This document shows, piece after piece, positions 46,589-60,511 of a stretch of DNA of 64,000 nucleotides. Below the pieces are notes generated by a model. The model searched no databases, was not told where the DNA came from, and saw only the letters and a list, made by a program, of their open reading frames with translations. Location: the NCBI GenBank assembly GCA_022749755.1, contig CM040448.1, positions 2,600,481-2,664,480 of the forward strand. The letters are read 5' to 3'. The position numbers and the translations under genes are program-made. Source of the DNA: Azadirachta indica. Lineage: Eukaryota; Streptophyta; Magnoliopsida; Sapindales; Meliaceae. The first letter of the stretch is position 1. Every line of letters begins with the position of its first letter.

Positions 46589-49500
46589 TTTTTGTAGCGA
46601 TTCTTCTGTATTTTTGGGGAGTATTTTTTTTTTTTTTCAACGAAATCAAGAGAGGAACCTTGCAAACCTAGGGTGAGCTTTATAGAGAGAGGTTCAAACC
46701 AAGTCAAAGCTAGGGTTCCGACACCTGCCTATATATAAAATATTTCTTCTGCACACAAACAATATAAAACTGAAAATTTAGAACTAAAATATTTAATAAA
46801 TTAAGAAACAGAAAACAATGTTCTGTTTCCCTTTGAATTTGGTTTTATCATTGAACAGGACCATTTTGGCATGGTCTCGAAGTGCACATTTAATATCGTT
46901 TGAATAGAAAGCATATATGTGTTGCCATGCATGCAATTAATATATACATGTAAATACAAGCATATCCGTGGAAATTTACTCAATTTTATCTTATATAATG
47001 GACAATATTCTAGGACTTTCTGCAGCAGTTCATGAATCCGAAAACAAAAAAAATGTTGCTGGACCACAAAGTCTTCCCCAAAATTTCTAGCAGTTTTCTC
47101 ATTTTCCAAATGAAATATTAATTAATTTTATCTACAGTTCCAGTTGGCTACCTGATTATGGTTTGGTATATATCTACTCTATATCGTAGCTTTGTAGCTA
47201 TTTTTAAATTAAAAAATTAATTAATAATGTTTAGTTTTCGTGAAAATCATGCTTTGAAGCTTAATTAAGTTGTTTAATATTAGATTATTAGCTTATTTTA
47301 AATGTATTTACACTAATGAAAGGAGCCTTTGGGTTGGAAACATATTTAGATAGTAGGGTCAAACTTCAAAGTATACAAAAGTCTTAGTCAGAGATTCGGT
47401 CTAAGTGGAAATTTTATGAATAATAAAATAAAATAAAAAATGCTATAAAATTAACAATTGGATTCAACTTCCATTGGATACCCTATTAGGGTTTAGGCAA
47501 ATATTTTCTTTCCCTATAATTCCTAAATCCAAAATTTAAGCAAAAACAGTAGTGTGAGGTCTGGAATCTTTCTGATGATCATCTGTATGCATTGCTTCAC
47601 AATTCAAACTTGATAATCCATTTATATTGGTCATTGTTATTAGTCCTAACTAACGATATAATTAATGCTTAACATTATTAACAAAAATAACCATGACGAT
47701 TTCAAATTTTCTTTTTTCATGATGAAAAATAATTATTCATTGCTAATTAAGATAATTAACAAAAGTACTTCCTTTTATAGACATTATCTCTATAACCTAG
47801 TTAGAAGATAAGTATTCCCATTACATATACATATATAAATAAAAGAAACTTATTTAAGTGAAAAAAGGGTCATTAATTCTACAAGTAAAAGAGTTAGAAT
47901 ATCGTTGTAATCGGTGAAAAGTTGAGGGTGGTGAATTAATGAAGAAAATAACATGTATAGTTCCCAAAGAGGAAGAGAAAGAGGAGCATGAGCGTGAGCA
48001 TGAGCATAAAATTAAGAGCTGTGGAACATGGCAAGTGATTGTGCATAGAATTTCTAAATCACATGAACTTTATTTTATAATAAATTATTAATTATTATAA
48101 ATTGTTTAGTGTTACCATTTTAGAACACGAGGGCAGGGGCGTGTCCTCCAACTTGATCCTTGTGATTTTCCCTTGAGAATTGCGTTTTGTGCTACTAAGT
48201 CGGTTCTTTGTAATTTCTTCGTTTTCATCTGATCATTTTTGTACAAATTAAGAGGCTTCACTTTACAGCTGATTGATCATCGAGCCAACTCAAATTGGAT
48301 AGACCAAAAACAAGCTAGCATGCACCGTGCCCAAAATAAATAAAAAGTATAATCTATAAGCACTTATTTCACTATATAATATATATATATATGCTCTCAC
48401 TTCAAAACAATGCTGCTCTCTTTCCGTTCTTTCCTTTATATCCTATAAAATTAAACGATTAATTGCTGTAAGCAAGCAAGCAAGAAAGCCACATGTTGCA
48501 ATGCTCACACTCCAATACAACACTCTTCTTGCGTTAATGCCTTTTTCCTTCTTTAATTCTCTATCAAGTTACTTAGCAAGATAAGTTATGATCATCATGT
48601 CCTTTTTCTTTCTTTAAAGCTCCGTAAACGAGCTTTGGACACATGGAGACTAAGTATGGCTCCATTTACCAAAGTTATGTCTTCTAAATTTACTAATTAA
48701 TTAAAATATATTCATTTTCATTGTATATTAAGTGTCTATATATAGTTTAGCTAGTACTAATTAACTAGATGATAATGATTATAATCTTTGGTCTTTGTGG
48801 GTTTAGGATTTGTATCAATCTTGTACGGGTTTGTAGCTTTTGATTTCTGGGGATTCCAAGTTTCACATGGATGATGAAAACTACTGTTTGGATATGCGAT
48901 AAGAGTCATGTTACGGTCCATAAAATTGTCCGACATAATCTTTAATATTTTGTCATAATTTTTAAATTTTATTAAAGTTTCTTCAATATATATAATTCTA
49001 TAAGTTGTCTATTGCTACGAAAGAACTGAAAAAAAATTTTTAAAAAAAATATACAATACGATTTCATCTACTTTAACCATATGGATATGATGGATGTATT
49101 GTCATTTTAGCACTTTGATGTTCAATTTTCAAAGAAATTAAAATGGTTTTTTTTCCTTTAATAAGGACATTGTCACATGTACGCTAGTATCATTTTTATA
49201 ATTTAATTTAGAAGGGCATTCCCAATATTATATTGGGACTATTTGATATTGTCATGAAAATATTCGAGAACCCAAGAAAAGAAAAGATTCCTTTTAGACT
49301 AGCTTTTGGTTAATTTCGGGTTAATTTTCTTATAAAATTTTCCTCAAATAAAATTTTCTTATCTTTCCACCCATCCCCACTAATTACTTTTTATTTTCCT
49401 ACTTACTTTTATGTTCGTTTGTTTTTATGAAAAATTTAATATTCTTTAAATTAGATATAGATATATATATAATCTCATAGCATTACTCAAAAATACTTTA

Positions 49501-50055
49501 AATTATTATTTTATAACATGAGTCAAAAATAGTATATTTGTTAGTTGGTTAGTATAAGTATTTATCTGAATTATTATTTTTACACTATTATTCAAAAATA
49601 TTTTAATAATATAAAGTTTTCTTTGGTCCATATTATTTATTACCTAAAATTAATTGTCTTTAACTCCTGCTGCACAAGCTGAGGCTTGGCCTAGCAAACA
49701 AAACCAGGCCAGACCTACTTAAACATCAAAACCTAATTACCAATTTGCCATCCAATCTATGTAACCTAAATATAGCCCCAACTTCCTGCCATAAGCTTGC
49801 TATTTCTAGTGCAAGTACCAGATTGTTAAATCCTAGAAGCAACATGCAGTGTTAACTGCAATTAGGAGGAAGAGGGAGAAAGTAGAAGTAATCATAGAAA
49901 CCCAGATCAGTGGAAAACAATACAATTTTTAGGACAGTAGTAAATACAGATTAAAAGCTGATGGTAACAGTTAACAACCATCTCTTCAATAAAACAAACA
50001 AGAAACTGAGAACTTCTTTTCATTTAACAGAGAAAACTCAGTTACGGACAAAACA
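46589..50055. other. Long spacer between RGF locus and G7, including RGF promoter
   Basis: No gene recognised. The first few hundred bases are the RGF promoter region on -, with a poly-A run (- strand) at about 46625-46640. The ORF at 46801-47109 (-) has no family signature. A short GAGCATGAGCGT-type repeat is at about 47980-48005 and an (AT)n run near 48378. Confidence 0.5.
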
Positions 50056-52734
50056 TTGTTTCTTTGCATTTCGGTGATACAACAGCTTCTGGTAAATCCT
50101 CACCATCGACAAGCGAGTGATACTACTCCTCTAGCACCAGCCATGTTCCTCTTTGGAGACTCATTGACTGACACTGGAAACAACAACTGCATACCATCAA
50201 TGGCACGAGCAAACTATTTCCCTTATGGGATTGATTTCGGCTATCCTACCAGAAGCTTCTGCAATGGACTTACTGCCGTTGATTATGCAGGTACTTCAGG
50301 ATATAACACACACACACAGCCACCATCTTATCTTGAAAGGATGCCAAAATGTCATATGTTCCCTTAACTTCTTTGTAATTTGTAGCTCACAAACTTGGTT
50401 TGCCAGTGATTCCACCATATCTATCTTTACAATCAACTACAACAAGCATCTTGAACGGAGTAAACTATACATCTGCTGCAGCTGGGATTCTTGAGGAGAC
50501 TGGCCAGCATTATGTAAGTTTCTTGTTTTCACTTCATTAAAGGAAAAACTAACTGCTTCAGGATGTTAGATGGTTTAACTGTATCATATAGTTAAATATT
50601 ACGGAGTTCGAAGTAAATATAGCTATATAACATGTGAAGTAAATTAAGAGCAGAAAAAGACTAGATTGGTGACTCACACTCCTTATTATTTAGGTTTTTG
50701 TGTGCCTCTTAGAACTAAATCATGCTCTCCATTTGGTAAATGGCCCATCATCTCAATATATGGAAGTTACAATATTCAAAAATTTGCTAAGGATTACTTC
50801 TTTCGGGAAGCAAGGATAACATTTTGAGAACACCATCACACTGCATCTACAACCACTTTTCCAAAATCCTAACAAACTGAACCAGTATATAGCCAAGTCA
50901 ATATTCCTTATTAATATAGGCAGCAATGACCATATCAACAATTATCTCCTGCCAAGCATGTATGAAAGCAGCCAAATCTATGACGGTGAAGCTTTTGCAG
51001 ATCTCCTTATCAACAAGCTCTCAGAGCAATTATCAGTATGTCATCACCGTTAACCTTGAGTATAAGTTTCTCTTATAACATATTTTTTTCGTCTTATAGA
51101 AGTTTACTTGGAAGATGGTTAAAAATGCATGATTCAATAATGAACTAAGGACATAATTATTAACATACAGTAATTTTGAAAATGATACATCTAGATACAT
51201 CTAACTGGAAAGTGACTTCATGTCCACCGAATTCCATAAATTTTCTCAAGGTAATAAACTTAATGGCTAATATCAGGTAGTTAGATGTTACAGAACCCCA
51301 AAAGAAGGATATGGACAGGATGCAGATAAAATCATACCTGAATACCATCAGAAGTAGCTTAGCCATATTGCCAGAAATGGCCTAAATAGAGTATCTTGAA
51401 CATGATGCCTGAACTGATGGACTAACTGATAGTCATTCTGGCTCCATCAGATTAAATTCTCCCAACCACCCACTAGTAATATTAGCAAAACCTGCATTAT
51501 GAAGAAAGAGAAAAGGGGTAAAGATAATTATATAGACTCGCCCTTTATTATAGTAAATGCATTGGTGGTTCATGCAATGATAATTTTTCTATTATGTTGT
51601 CTTTTCCATTTTCTAGGTTAATTTTATGCAATACACAATGGCAGCACCCGCAAACTATAAAGCTTTATACCAAGCACGACTTCAATAGTAAGGTTATGGA
51701 AAACTTAGCTTTTTTTTTCTTTGGAGAACATAGCTTGAATACACAATAAATGCAAGAAAAATACACATGGAACATGAACAAACTAATGTATTCCAAGAAT
51801 TTAGAAGCAGCTAAATGAAAGTCCTCCATTTCTCACCAAAAATTGCAACTGTTCATGAAGAAACTGGAACACAAGCCTAGATAATAATAGTAATAACGAA
51901 AACAATAATAAATGATAATTTCTTTATTTTAGAAGTTGTACAAGTTCAGAGCCCAAAAAATGTTGTTAGCTGGACTCGCACCACTTGGTTGCATACCCAG
52001 TCAACTATCTTTGGCAAGCGGCAAAAACTGTGTTGAGCAGGTCAATGAGTTGGTTACCGTGTTCAACAGCCGCCTCATTCGGCTCATCAACACTCTTAAT
52101 GCCAGCCTCCCAGGCTTGATCTTTGTTTATGAAAACATCTACGATCTTTTCTATGACATGGTCAGCAATGCTTCTAGCTATGGTAACTACTGCAATCCTC
52201 CATAGAGTAAGTGACTTTTATGGTTGAAAAAGTGGGGGTTTGCTTAGAAACCAGAACAGTTTTCAGCACATGACAACATTTTCTGTTTAAAAATCAATGC
52301 ATAAATCATTCAATCTAAACATAACTTTTTCACAATCAGAAATAACTGTTGGTCATGAAAACTTCTCTTAATAATTCTGGATGTATTTACTAAATCAGCC
52401 AAAAAGATACAATAGTAGCAACCATTAACTTGGGTTAGCTAGGGAACAGATAATTCCTCCTAAATTTCCAAACAAAAACTATTCTATCTAAATTGTGCTA
52501 TGGTTCCAATTTTCAGGGTTTCTTGTTGCAGACACAGCTTGTTGTGGTAATGGGAGGTATGGAGGGTATTTTACCTGCCTTCCCATGCAGCAACCATGCA
52601 TCATCAGAAATCAACACATCTTCTGGGATTCTTTCCATCCAACCCAAGCTGTCAATGCCATTATCGCTGACAGCTGCAATAACTTTAGAACCACGTGCTA
52701 CCCAATGAGCATAGACCACCTGGCACAACTATAG
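50056..52734 (+). pseudogene. GLIP7: GLIP7-like GDSL esterase/lipase G7, degraded
   Basis: Exons by homology: about 50056-50290, 50386-50513, about 50790-51035, 51933-52182, 52517-52734. Blocks present: LFGDSLTDTGNNN, NYTSAAAGILEETG, IGSNDH and IFWDSFHPTQA with the catalytic Asp and His. Two defects: (1) no ATG begins the frame between the stop at 49990 and residue Met of AMFLFGDS (50143), and the expected start reads ATTG; (2) exon 3 has an in-frame TAA at 50817-50819, in the segment GKQG-stop-HFENT, and its acceptor is one base out of phase. Block III reads SNDH instead of SNDY. The gene is more divergent than G1-G6. In Arabidopsis GLIP7 (At5g15720) is the neighbour of the same F-box gene found next here, which supports orthology. 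Confidence 0.78.
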
Positions 52735-54288
52735 AGAAAAAAAAACGTGCACTGCACCACAGACTCCACTTCTAGTAGTGCTCTGTTTTTCCATCTGGAT
52801 GATGCCAATGTGCAGTAATATTATGGCATTGTCATACCATGAAACAAAACTTCAGAAAACCAAGAACATTGTTTGTTCGTTTGTCTAACTATGAAGTATA
52901 TCAACTGATCAACAGAAGACATCATAATTTGTTAGAATAAAGAGAAGCCGCAACACATCTAACCTTATTGTAAAACAAGGCTTGCAAGCTAGATGAGAAA
53001 CTAAAGCAACCAAAGAGATTACAGATTAATTCCCAGTGAAAAATCACTTCTAAGATAACTAGGACAGAAGAACAAGCAAAATCACTGCCCATGATGCACC
53101 CAATCCCAAAACAGAGGCTCTTGCTGCTGCTTTGAAGATAAAGAAAATTCTCCTACCTGATTACTTGAAGAAAAATGACAGTGAAAATTGCAGTTCGTCT
53201 AAAAAAAATGCTACGGATCAACAGAAGAGCCCCTCTCTTATCTGTCAAAATAGAGAGATCTTCCTGCATGACATGCTAGAGACTCGAGGAAAAGATCGAT
53301 TGAGTCCCCTCTGTTTAGCTAAGTATTACAAGATCACAGGTGCAAGCTCATGAAAAGAATAACAAAAAATCAGATGAAATCATCTGATTATTGCATATAA
53401 TTAAAATATTGTCATGGACCAATAAAAGAATTACATTTGATTACCCCTTTAACAATCACAAACAATTTCAAGTAAATTTCTAATTATGAGGACCAGTGAT
53501 CATTCAAATTCCAGCATACTCTCCTTGATGGCAACTCATGCAAATTTAAAAAGAAAACTAATTTTCTTTTAACAAAAAAATTAAAAACAAAAGACATGAA
53601 TTCTAAACTTAAACAAAAGAGAACGATTTACACAGAAGAATATTGATCAACACCAACAATAATATATGAACCAAGATGATAAATATTAAGAAAGTTAAAA
53701 ATGTTCAGTATATTGCCACTTGCACGTGCCGAACAGTATCAAAAAGTGTACAAAAGCTTTAAAAAGAAAAGGAAAGAAAAAATCTTCTTACAATTGTCTC
53801 CCAGACATTAGCATACATGAAGTACAATGTATATTCGGCCCAGTTCTATTCAAGTTGTCAAAGTACAATAGTACCCACTCCATATGCACAGAACCAAGGT
53901 ACCACATGATACCAAGGAATGCTTTCTAGAAAATTTAGTTGACAGCTTGCTTCCAAGCCTACTTCCTCAATTGAATCTATCAAGGTATCCCAACCAAATT
54001 GACATTCTAACGTCACCAATGGTATGACTGATCAAAAGAGGGCATTGGCTTCTTGGAATCTATATTTTTAATGCATTCCACACCGCACCAATAATACTGA
54101 TGCAGCAAGCAAAAATCACCGAATTTGGATCATAAATCAGCCAGCAACAGTCAACAGGCTTTGTGAGGATCGGTAGAACAATTGGAAGAGGGATCAGGTA
54201 AAAGAAGAGGCAAAAAATGAAGATGATGCCCTTCATAAACCTCTAAGTAGCACCAAAAATGTTGAGACACAAAGCTAAAATTTCCCAG
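52735..54288. other. Spacer between G7 and the F-box gene
   Basis: Contains the 3' flank of G7 and, from about 53900, probably the 3'UTR of the F-box gene on -. Open frames at 53132-53353 and 53720-53929 (+) lack any recognisable feature. Confidence 0.5.
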
Positions 54289-55584
54289 TCAGTGGATGGA
54301 GGCATCAAATCGTGGCTCATAGAAGCAGACCTGGCTGTTATATGACTGAAGAGCACACCCAGCAATCCAAGACCAAACCTTTTTATCCACATCATAAAGA
54401 AGGCCCTTTCCCTGGTTCCAGGATGTAAAACAGATCAAATTATCCTGTCCAAAGCACTCAAATCTCTCAGCTGATAGTCTCAATAAAGCTCGAAAATACT
54501 TTGGTGGCATCCTACTTATCTCTACCCACATAATCTTTGAATGATCCAATTCCCAAATTCTCATGCTCTGGAGAGTACTATAGAGACCAATCCTTCCAAC
54601 TAGAAACAGACGCTTTTGTGTACCGGCAACCAAATACCCATCTAACAAGGACCGTGGAAACTTAGCCGGAATGTGTTCCCAGTAACCTGTGTCTAGCCGG
54701 TACATCATTAAACCAAGCGGCGAAAGAGTTTCCAAATACAACCTGGAGTCACAATAGGCCATCTTTGAGGAGCAAAGATTAACTGCAGGCATTATTTGGT
54801 GAACAGACCATCTGTCAAGTTTTGAATCATACACTTCAGTGGGCAATGACTTGTCACCATATATATCACTAGTTGCAATCACTCTGAATGATCGGTCTAC
54901 TCGATCAACAACCATTATCAACTGTCTTTGCTGATTATAATGCATGCTCGGCAATGTCCTCCATGTTTGTGTAAGTGGATTACACACTAATGTTTTGAAA
55001 GTTAGCCCATCAAGCCCAGAAAAACAAACAAGACCACCTGAAGAACCAACCAACCAGAATGCCCACTGAGGCAAAAAATTAAATGGAATCCTATACCATG
55101 TCTTCAGCGGCAAGCTAAACACTGAGCATTGTGGTGTCTGAGAGTTCTTCCAAAATGTAAGAAGACAAGGCCCATGAGATGGCACTTGAGAGTGGAATTT
55201 AAGAAAACTAGTGTCCTGAAGAATCGAATTCCAACGTTTACATACAGAACGAAGCCGAAAAATCATAAAGGGAGGAACCCTAGCCAAAATCTCATTTAAC
55301 AAGTCTTCAGGCAGCATTGCCCAAATGTTATCCTCCATTTGGATATCTGGGTGGACTGCTTTACCAAATGTAGCAGCCGTTTCCTCATCTAAACCACGAG
55401 GCCTGGTCTTAACCACCTTTTGCCTAGAAGGGCTTGTATTTCTCGTCCCGACACGACCCATTGGACTTGTATTCCGAGAACCACCACCCCTGATAGGAGA
55501 CACCTGCTTAGGACATCTCTCTTGGGTATTAGATACAGTAGATACCGCAGACCCAGAATCCGAAGTTTCAGAAACACCATCCAT
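54289..55584 (-). CDS. F-box/kelch-like protein (At5g15710-like)
   Basis: Single coding exon, 431 residues. The N-terminal 80 residues are Ser/Thr/Arg-rich with the repeated RNTSP motif ([18 protein letters not shown]). An F-box covers about residues 83-125 ([33 protein letters not shown]), followed by a kelch-like/galactose-oxidase-type C-terminal domain with repeated strand patterns ([38 protein letters not shown]). It should act as the substrate-binding subunit of an SCF ubiquitin ligase; the target is unknown. Start: the first ATG in the frame (55584); an upstream in-frame TTG is ignored. A leader intron is likely, with a donor CAAAG|GTAACC on - near 56046. Confidence 0.93.
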   Translation of the reverse strand: MDGVSETSDSGSAVSTVSNTQERCPKQVSPIRGGGSRNTSPMGRVGTRNTSPSRQKVVKTRPRGLDEETAATFGKAVHPDIQMEDNIWAMLPEDLLNEILARVPPFMIFRLRSVCKRWNSILQDTSFLKFHSQVPSHGPCLLTFWKNSQTPQCSVFSLPLKTWYRIPFNFLPQWAFWLVGSSGGLVCFSGLDGLTFKTLVCNPLTQTWRTLPSMHYNQQRQLIMVVDRVDRSFRVIATSDIYGDKSLPTEVYDSKLDRWSVHQIMPAVNLCSSKMAYCDSRLYLETLSPLGLMMYRLDTGYWEHIPAKFPRSLLDGYLVAGTQKRLFLVGRIGLYSTLQSMRIWELDHSKIMWVEISRMPPKYFRALLRLSAERFECFGQDNLICFTSWNQGKGLLYDVDKKVWSWIAGCALQSYNSQVCFYEPRFDASIH

Positions 55585-56150
55585 GGTAAAAACCCTCAAA
55601 GAACTCAATTAACCAAATACCAGATATGCTCTATACCAACTGCATACTCTGATTTCACGTTTTGCGCACCAAAAGATCAAAACTTTCAAACTCAAATGCT
55701 GAATTCAGTAACAACCCAATAACAATTCTGGTACAAACACCAAATACAGAGTCTTAATTCACTTTTCAGACACCAAAAGATCCAAACTTTCGAGCACAAA
55801 TATTGATTTCAGACCTCAAACAACAATACACCCAGTTCCAAACAACAAACCCCAAACAAATATCAACACCAACCGACACTAAACTTATTCCCCAAAATAC
55901 CTAACTTTTAGTCAGATCCCCAAATGAACCTCTTCAAAATATGATAAAATTATTCAAATAAAAGCTAAAAAAGAGCTACAGAACAAAGATCAATTGAGAA
56001 TATTATAAAGATTGAAGCTTTTGAGGATTTCAGACGGTGGGTTACCTTTGAATTCAAGAATCAGCAATCTGAGTTTTGGCTTTAGCGAGAGGTGATAGCT
56101 TTTTATCAGAAGTTAAACAGAAGGCAAATGGACATAGAAATGAGAGAAGA
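55585..56150 (-). promoter_or_regulatory. F-box gene 5'UTR with probable leader intron
   Basis: On -, a donor CAAAGGTAACC at about 56046 suggests a non-coding exon at roughly 56047-56150 and an intron reaching towards 55640. The acceptor cannot be fixed. Open frames on + at 55325-55722 are shadows. Confidence 0.4.
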
Positions 56151-57965
56151 ACCTAACCAAGAGACTGTTTTTTCTTACATTGTTTCTGATTTGTTTTGTC
56201 ATTATTTGGTGAATAAAGTGAAAAAATAAAAAATAATTTCGGAGACTACTGTTATGGTGTGCCGTTTGTTGCTTATGATGTTGACGCTCGCCCAATCATT
56301 GCGTGACATCTCATCAAACTTTGAAAATTCGCTTGTCAACTGTATATCTTCGAGGAGTTCTTTTGACTGTCAAAATTTAGTGAAGATTTTGATTTTAATT
56401 TTGTTTTTCCCACCAATAAGTAAGCAAAAAATATATATATCTTTTTCCATTTGTCCATTCATATATATTTCATTAAAACAAGAGAAATAAATTTAAAAAG
56501 AAATGGGAATACCGTAATAAATATAATAATAGCAGATGTAATGTTTGATAGAATGGACGGTGATGATTGATGGGGAAGTTTAACTGTTAAAGAGGAGAAA
56601 TGATTGCAACTGTAGAATGCTTTTGATTTCAAAAGAATATTAAAGTATAAGTTAATGGGGTCCATTAAATGCTGTTAGTTTCTGATTATTGGCCTCCACT
56701 AATTCTTCCAGCCGGTCTTTGAAATCTTTGATTACAAACATAGCCGTTCATTTAACATATATACTAGGTGGGCCAACTACATATTCGCCGCGCCTCTTCC
56801 GATTTAAACCTACAAGTAAAAAATTTTTTAAAAAAATACGAACATAATTTTTTCAATTTTGTTTCTAGATTGAAATTACTGTTTTATATTTTTTACTATT
56901 TGTTTTAAAAAATTATGAAGTATTGACAGTATGGATCTGATGTGACAAGTGGAGGTAGCCCAAGAGCCCAAAAGGCTCAACCGCACCAACCAAACTAATC
57001 GAGCCCATAACATGCTCCATTATTATTATTATTATTATTATTTTTTAAGTTCATTAATTTTAGTATTTATTTCTTGATTTACATTATAATATTGTAAGGA
57101 AAATTATGGTTAGAATAGTTGGGCACTTTCAATTTTAGCAATTATGTTGACGTTGTTCTTTGGTAGCTTGCATGTTGAAGTCATAACTTTACGCACAAAG
57201 ACAAGTAGTACCCACTTAGATATTACAAATTCTGTCCAAAATTAGAAAGAATATTTATATACCACACATCCTTGCCCCATTTAAGTACTCAGGCCTTAGT
57301 TTGCACATTTTCACATTTGTTCTTTCATATTAATTTTTTTTAATAAAATAAATGTAGTTCAATAGCAATCACTCTTACTTTTTTATAACATTATATATTA
57401 CATATCATAATTTATTGATAATATATTTATTATATGCATCAACACTCAACTAGAAGTAAAAAATTTAAATAACTATAGTTACGATGCAGTCTAATAATTT
57501 ACTTGCACAATTAGTAAGATTTCTGCCCTCGCATGACGAATAGAATTCTATTCATATATTGTAAAAAAGTTTCACTTTTAATGTATTTTAATAATATAAT
57601 TTATCTCTTTTATCTCCTTAATTATATTATAAGGACGAATACCGTTTACTTTGAAATTAAATTTTTAAGTAACGTCATAGTTATAAATATCATAATCTCT
57701 TCTTTATCTTTATATAGGCAAAATTTTGCAGTAATTAAGGATTCGCATTTGCTTATCAAAGTATGGAAAATATGATGAAGAACTTTTTGTGGCAAAAGTG
57801 AAATTTCAAAATTTAACCTTTTTTAGATTCATAGTATGTAGTGAAGAAAGCTCAAAATATATCACGAAAGTTAATCAACACGCATATCACATCACCTATC
57901 CAATCAAACTCGGAACACAAAGATAAAGTCAACTTTTTGTGAGAATGACATCTCAAGCAATGGAA

Positions 57966-57991
57966 ACACACACACACACACACACACACAA
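57966..57991. repeat. (CA)n microsatellite
   Basis: About 13 CA units in an intergenic region. Confidence 0.9.
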
Positions 57992-59497
57992 GTTTTGGAG
58001 AAATAAATAAATAAACCCATGCTTGCCAAATTTTAAATGAAAAATTAGTGCAAAAATGTTAGGTACAAAGGCATGGCCCATGAAAGATAACAATTTGAAA
58101 AAGAAAGATAATTATCATTTTCTTGTAGTCTTAAGTGATTGATGAGTGGAGCCTTTTTGTGAATATAAATTCTTAAATCCTTCACTAAATGTCAAATAAT
58201 ACTGAGACATTCATTTGCAATTATGAGAAGAGTGATTCCATTTTTCCTTCCTTATGACCCAAAACCCATCTCCCATTTTTGTGACTATGTGACTACAAGC
58301 ATGTGTCATGGTTTAAATTTGGTTTTTCACAACAAAATTTTCCACTTTTTTACAAAAAAAATAATGTCGAATTTTCCGTTTAATCAAATTCAATAAGTAA
58401 CTATTAAATTTCATTGTCAAATTTGCCTAGTTTTCTTTGAAGTGTTAACACTCAATAAATTAATTAACATTGTTCTATAAATCAACTGTAATTGAAATTC
58501 ATTCTAAATACTTACCCAACTCTAAATATATAGATAAATCAATTTCCTCTTAAGTAACAGAAAGAATAACATTCATTCAATTTACATAATAATTTTAATA
58601 TCTTATGAATAAGCATAAACTAATGAGTATGATATTCTTAATTAAATCTAATAAGTTTGATTAGTGTTAGAATAAATACTCGTTTAAAAAAGTTCTAATA
58701 CTTTTAAAAAAATAATTTTTTTTTTAAAATGTTTGCAAATGAAGCTTAGATGAATGAACATGATAGTTTAGTAGTTTATTCTTCCATGGATGCATTGGGC
58801 AAGGAACAAAAAAATGTGGGATCCCTATCCTAAAGCCAAAGTCATATAATTCACACTTGGAAAGAAAGGAGCTCCCATGATCACTTAATTTCTTTTTCAT
58901 TCTTTGCTGGCTACTTTTGTTCTTTTCTATAAAATTTTTAGCAAAGTAAAGCAAATTCCCTTTTTTTTTTTTTTGGTTTTGTATAACAAAAAATATCAAG
59001 GCGTGCGAAGGCAAGAGATAGACTATATTATTGATTCCACGAGCATGAGTTTCTTTTCTTTGTTTATTGCCACAAAAAAAAATATAAATAAAAATAAACC
59101 CACTACTGGATAACTATTAATATTAGTATTTGAAGTTAAGTTTAATAATAATTTGATGAAATTATGGTGAAATTGATTTGATAATTAATCGATTAAGATG
59201 GAAAGTTAAAGTGAAATTATGTTTTAAAATTATTTGACCCTAAAATTTTTTGACTAATATTAATAGAATTGTTTTATTAAAAATTTTCAACTATTAGATT
59301 AAGATAGAAATTTATGTTTGACTAATTGATAGAAGTAAAGATTAATATATACGAATTATGCTTTTGTTAAGATAGACTAATATACATTCATATATATAAA
59401 GTTTGAATTACGAGTATAAAAGTTCGAAGATTCAATAATAAAGTCACAATTTTCATAAAAGTTAAAATTAAATTCTTAGATAGAATTGTAATTATTT

Positions 59498-59762
59498 AAA
59501 AAGAAAAATATCCATTTCTCTCATATTTTGTAATTAATACCCCATTATTCTCTATTTTTTTTAATATTTCATTACCTTTTAAGTTTTAATTTTACTTTTT
59601 AATAATTTAAATATTTTTAATTTTGTTAAAGTATAAATTAATTGAATTGAAAGATAAAATTTAAAGAAAATAAGAGTTAAAAGTTGGTAGGATATTAAAA
59701 AAAATATAAAGAAGTAATTGGATATTAACTAAAAAATAAGAGAAAAACGAATATTCTTCTCG
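59498..59762. mobile_element. MITE-like element, family A, copy 2
   Basis: About 265 bp, related along its length to 18199-18480 (shared ATATTTCATTA, TTTTACT(C/T)TTTAATA, AATTGAAT(C/T)GAA(A/G)G, GATATTA blocks, in the same order). Its own ends are inverted (TCCATTTCTCT against the reverse complement of AGAGAAAAACGA). Older or more diverged than copy 1. Confidence 0.65.
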
Positions 59763-60170
59763 TTCAAAATCTCAACTGTATAACTGTGTTTTTTTTATAT
59801 TTTCTTAAAAAGAAATTTATCTTTTAGAGTTGGATAATTTAAATAAATAATATATATTTCAAGATTCAGATTCAATCAAGAATTTTTTATTGAATAAAAA
59901 CTTAAAAACAAGAGAGGTAAATTGGAAGGAAGGGTTGAGTGCCTAATAAGGTCAAAAATATGATCAATAAAAAACAAAAATAATACAATCACCGCCTGTG
60001 ACGGACCTCTCCACACAGTTCCAGCTAGCCGTTACAAACTCACCGCACACAACTTCGCTCCAACTAAAAGAGAAATTAAAATTAAAAAAAAAAAAGAAAA
60101 TTCCAAAATTAAGCTGGCAGCTTTGGATAACAAAACAAACAAACAGACCCTTCCGCTTGCCCTACAAGGA

Positions 60171-60264
60171 CACGTGTCGTTCTGTTACTAACCTCACCCG
60201 TGTCTATCAAAATATTACCATCACCTGATTATTTCCCCGAGGTTTAATTATAAAATCACACGTG
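60171..60264. promoter_or_regulatory. G-box pair upstream of the alpha/beta hydrolase gene
   Basis: CACGTG at 60171-60176 (in GACACGTGTC) and at 60259-60264, about 340 and 250 bp upstream of the ATG. Typical bZIP/bHLH sites; activity is inferred. Confidence 0.5.
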
Positions 60265-60511
60265 CTCGTTTCCATTTCTTCGCCGGAATTTCCTCCGCCC
60301 TCCCTCTCAAGAATCCTCCAAACCCTCTCAGTTTCCCTCAATTTCTCGCCGTTCAAACAGTTTCCGGACAACTCCTGAGTTTCAGTTGTCTCCTTTCTTC
60401 TCCACTTACTTGAACTCGAAGCTGACTCTCGTTTGATTTGACTATGTATTGACTAAACAGTTTCGAAATAGTGTTAACCTTATAGCTTTCTTCTCTAAAA
60501 AAATATTGGGG

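Larger units (their letters stand above)
56151..60265. other. Long AT-rich spacer before the alpha/beta hydrolase gene
   Basis: No gene recognised. Contains an ATT run near 57020, a (CA)n run at 57966-57991, a family A MITE at about 59498-59762 and G-boxes close to its right end. Open frames (57533-57775, 58724-59014, 58904-59113, 59998-60228) are short and without family features. Confidence 0.5.

Noticed and set aside
47975..48010. GAGCATGAGCGTGAGCATGA repeat as a possible coding or CRISPR-like repeat
   Set aside because: Only about four hexamer units, with no spacers and no reading frame of note.
53132..53353. 73-codon open frame on +
   Set aside because: Lys/Ser-rich low-complexity with no recognisable motif; not supported as a gene.
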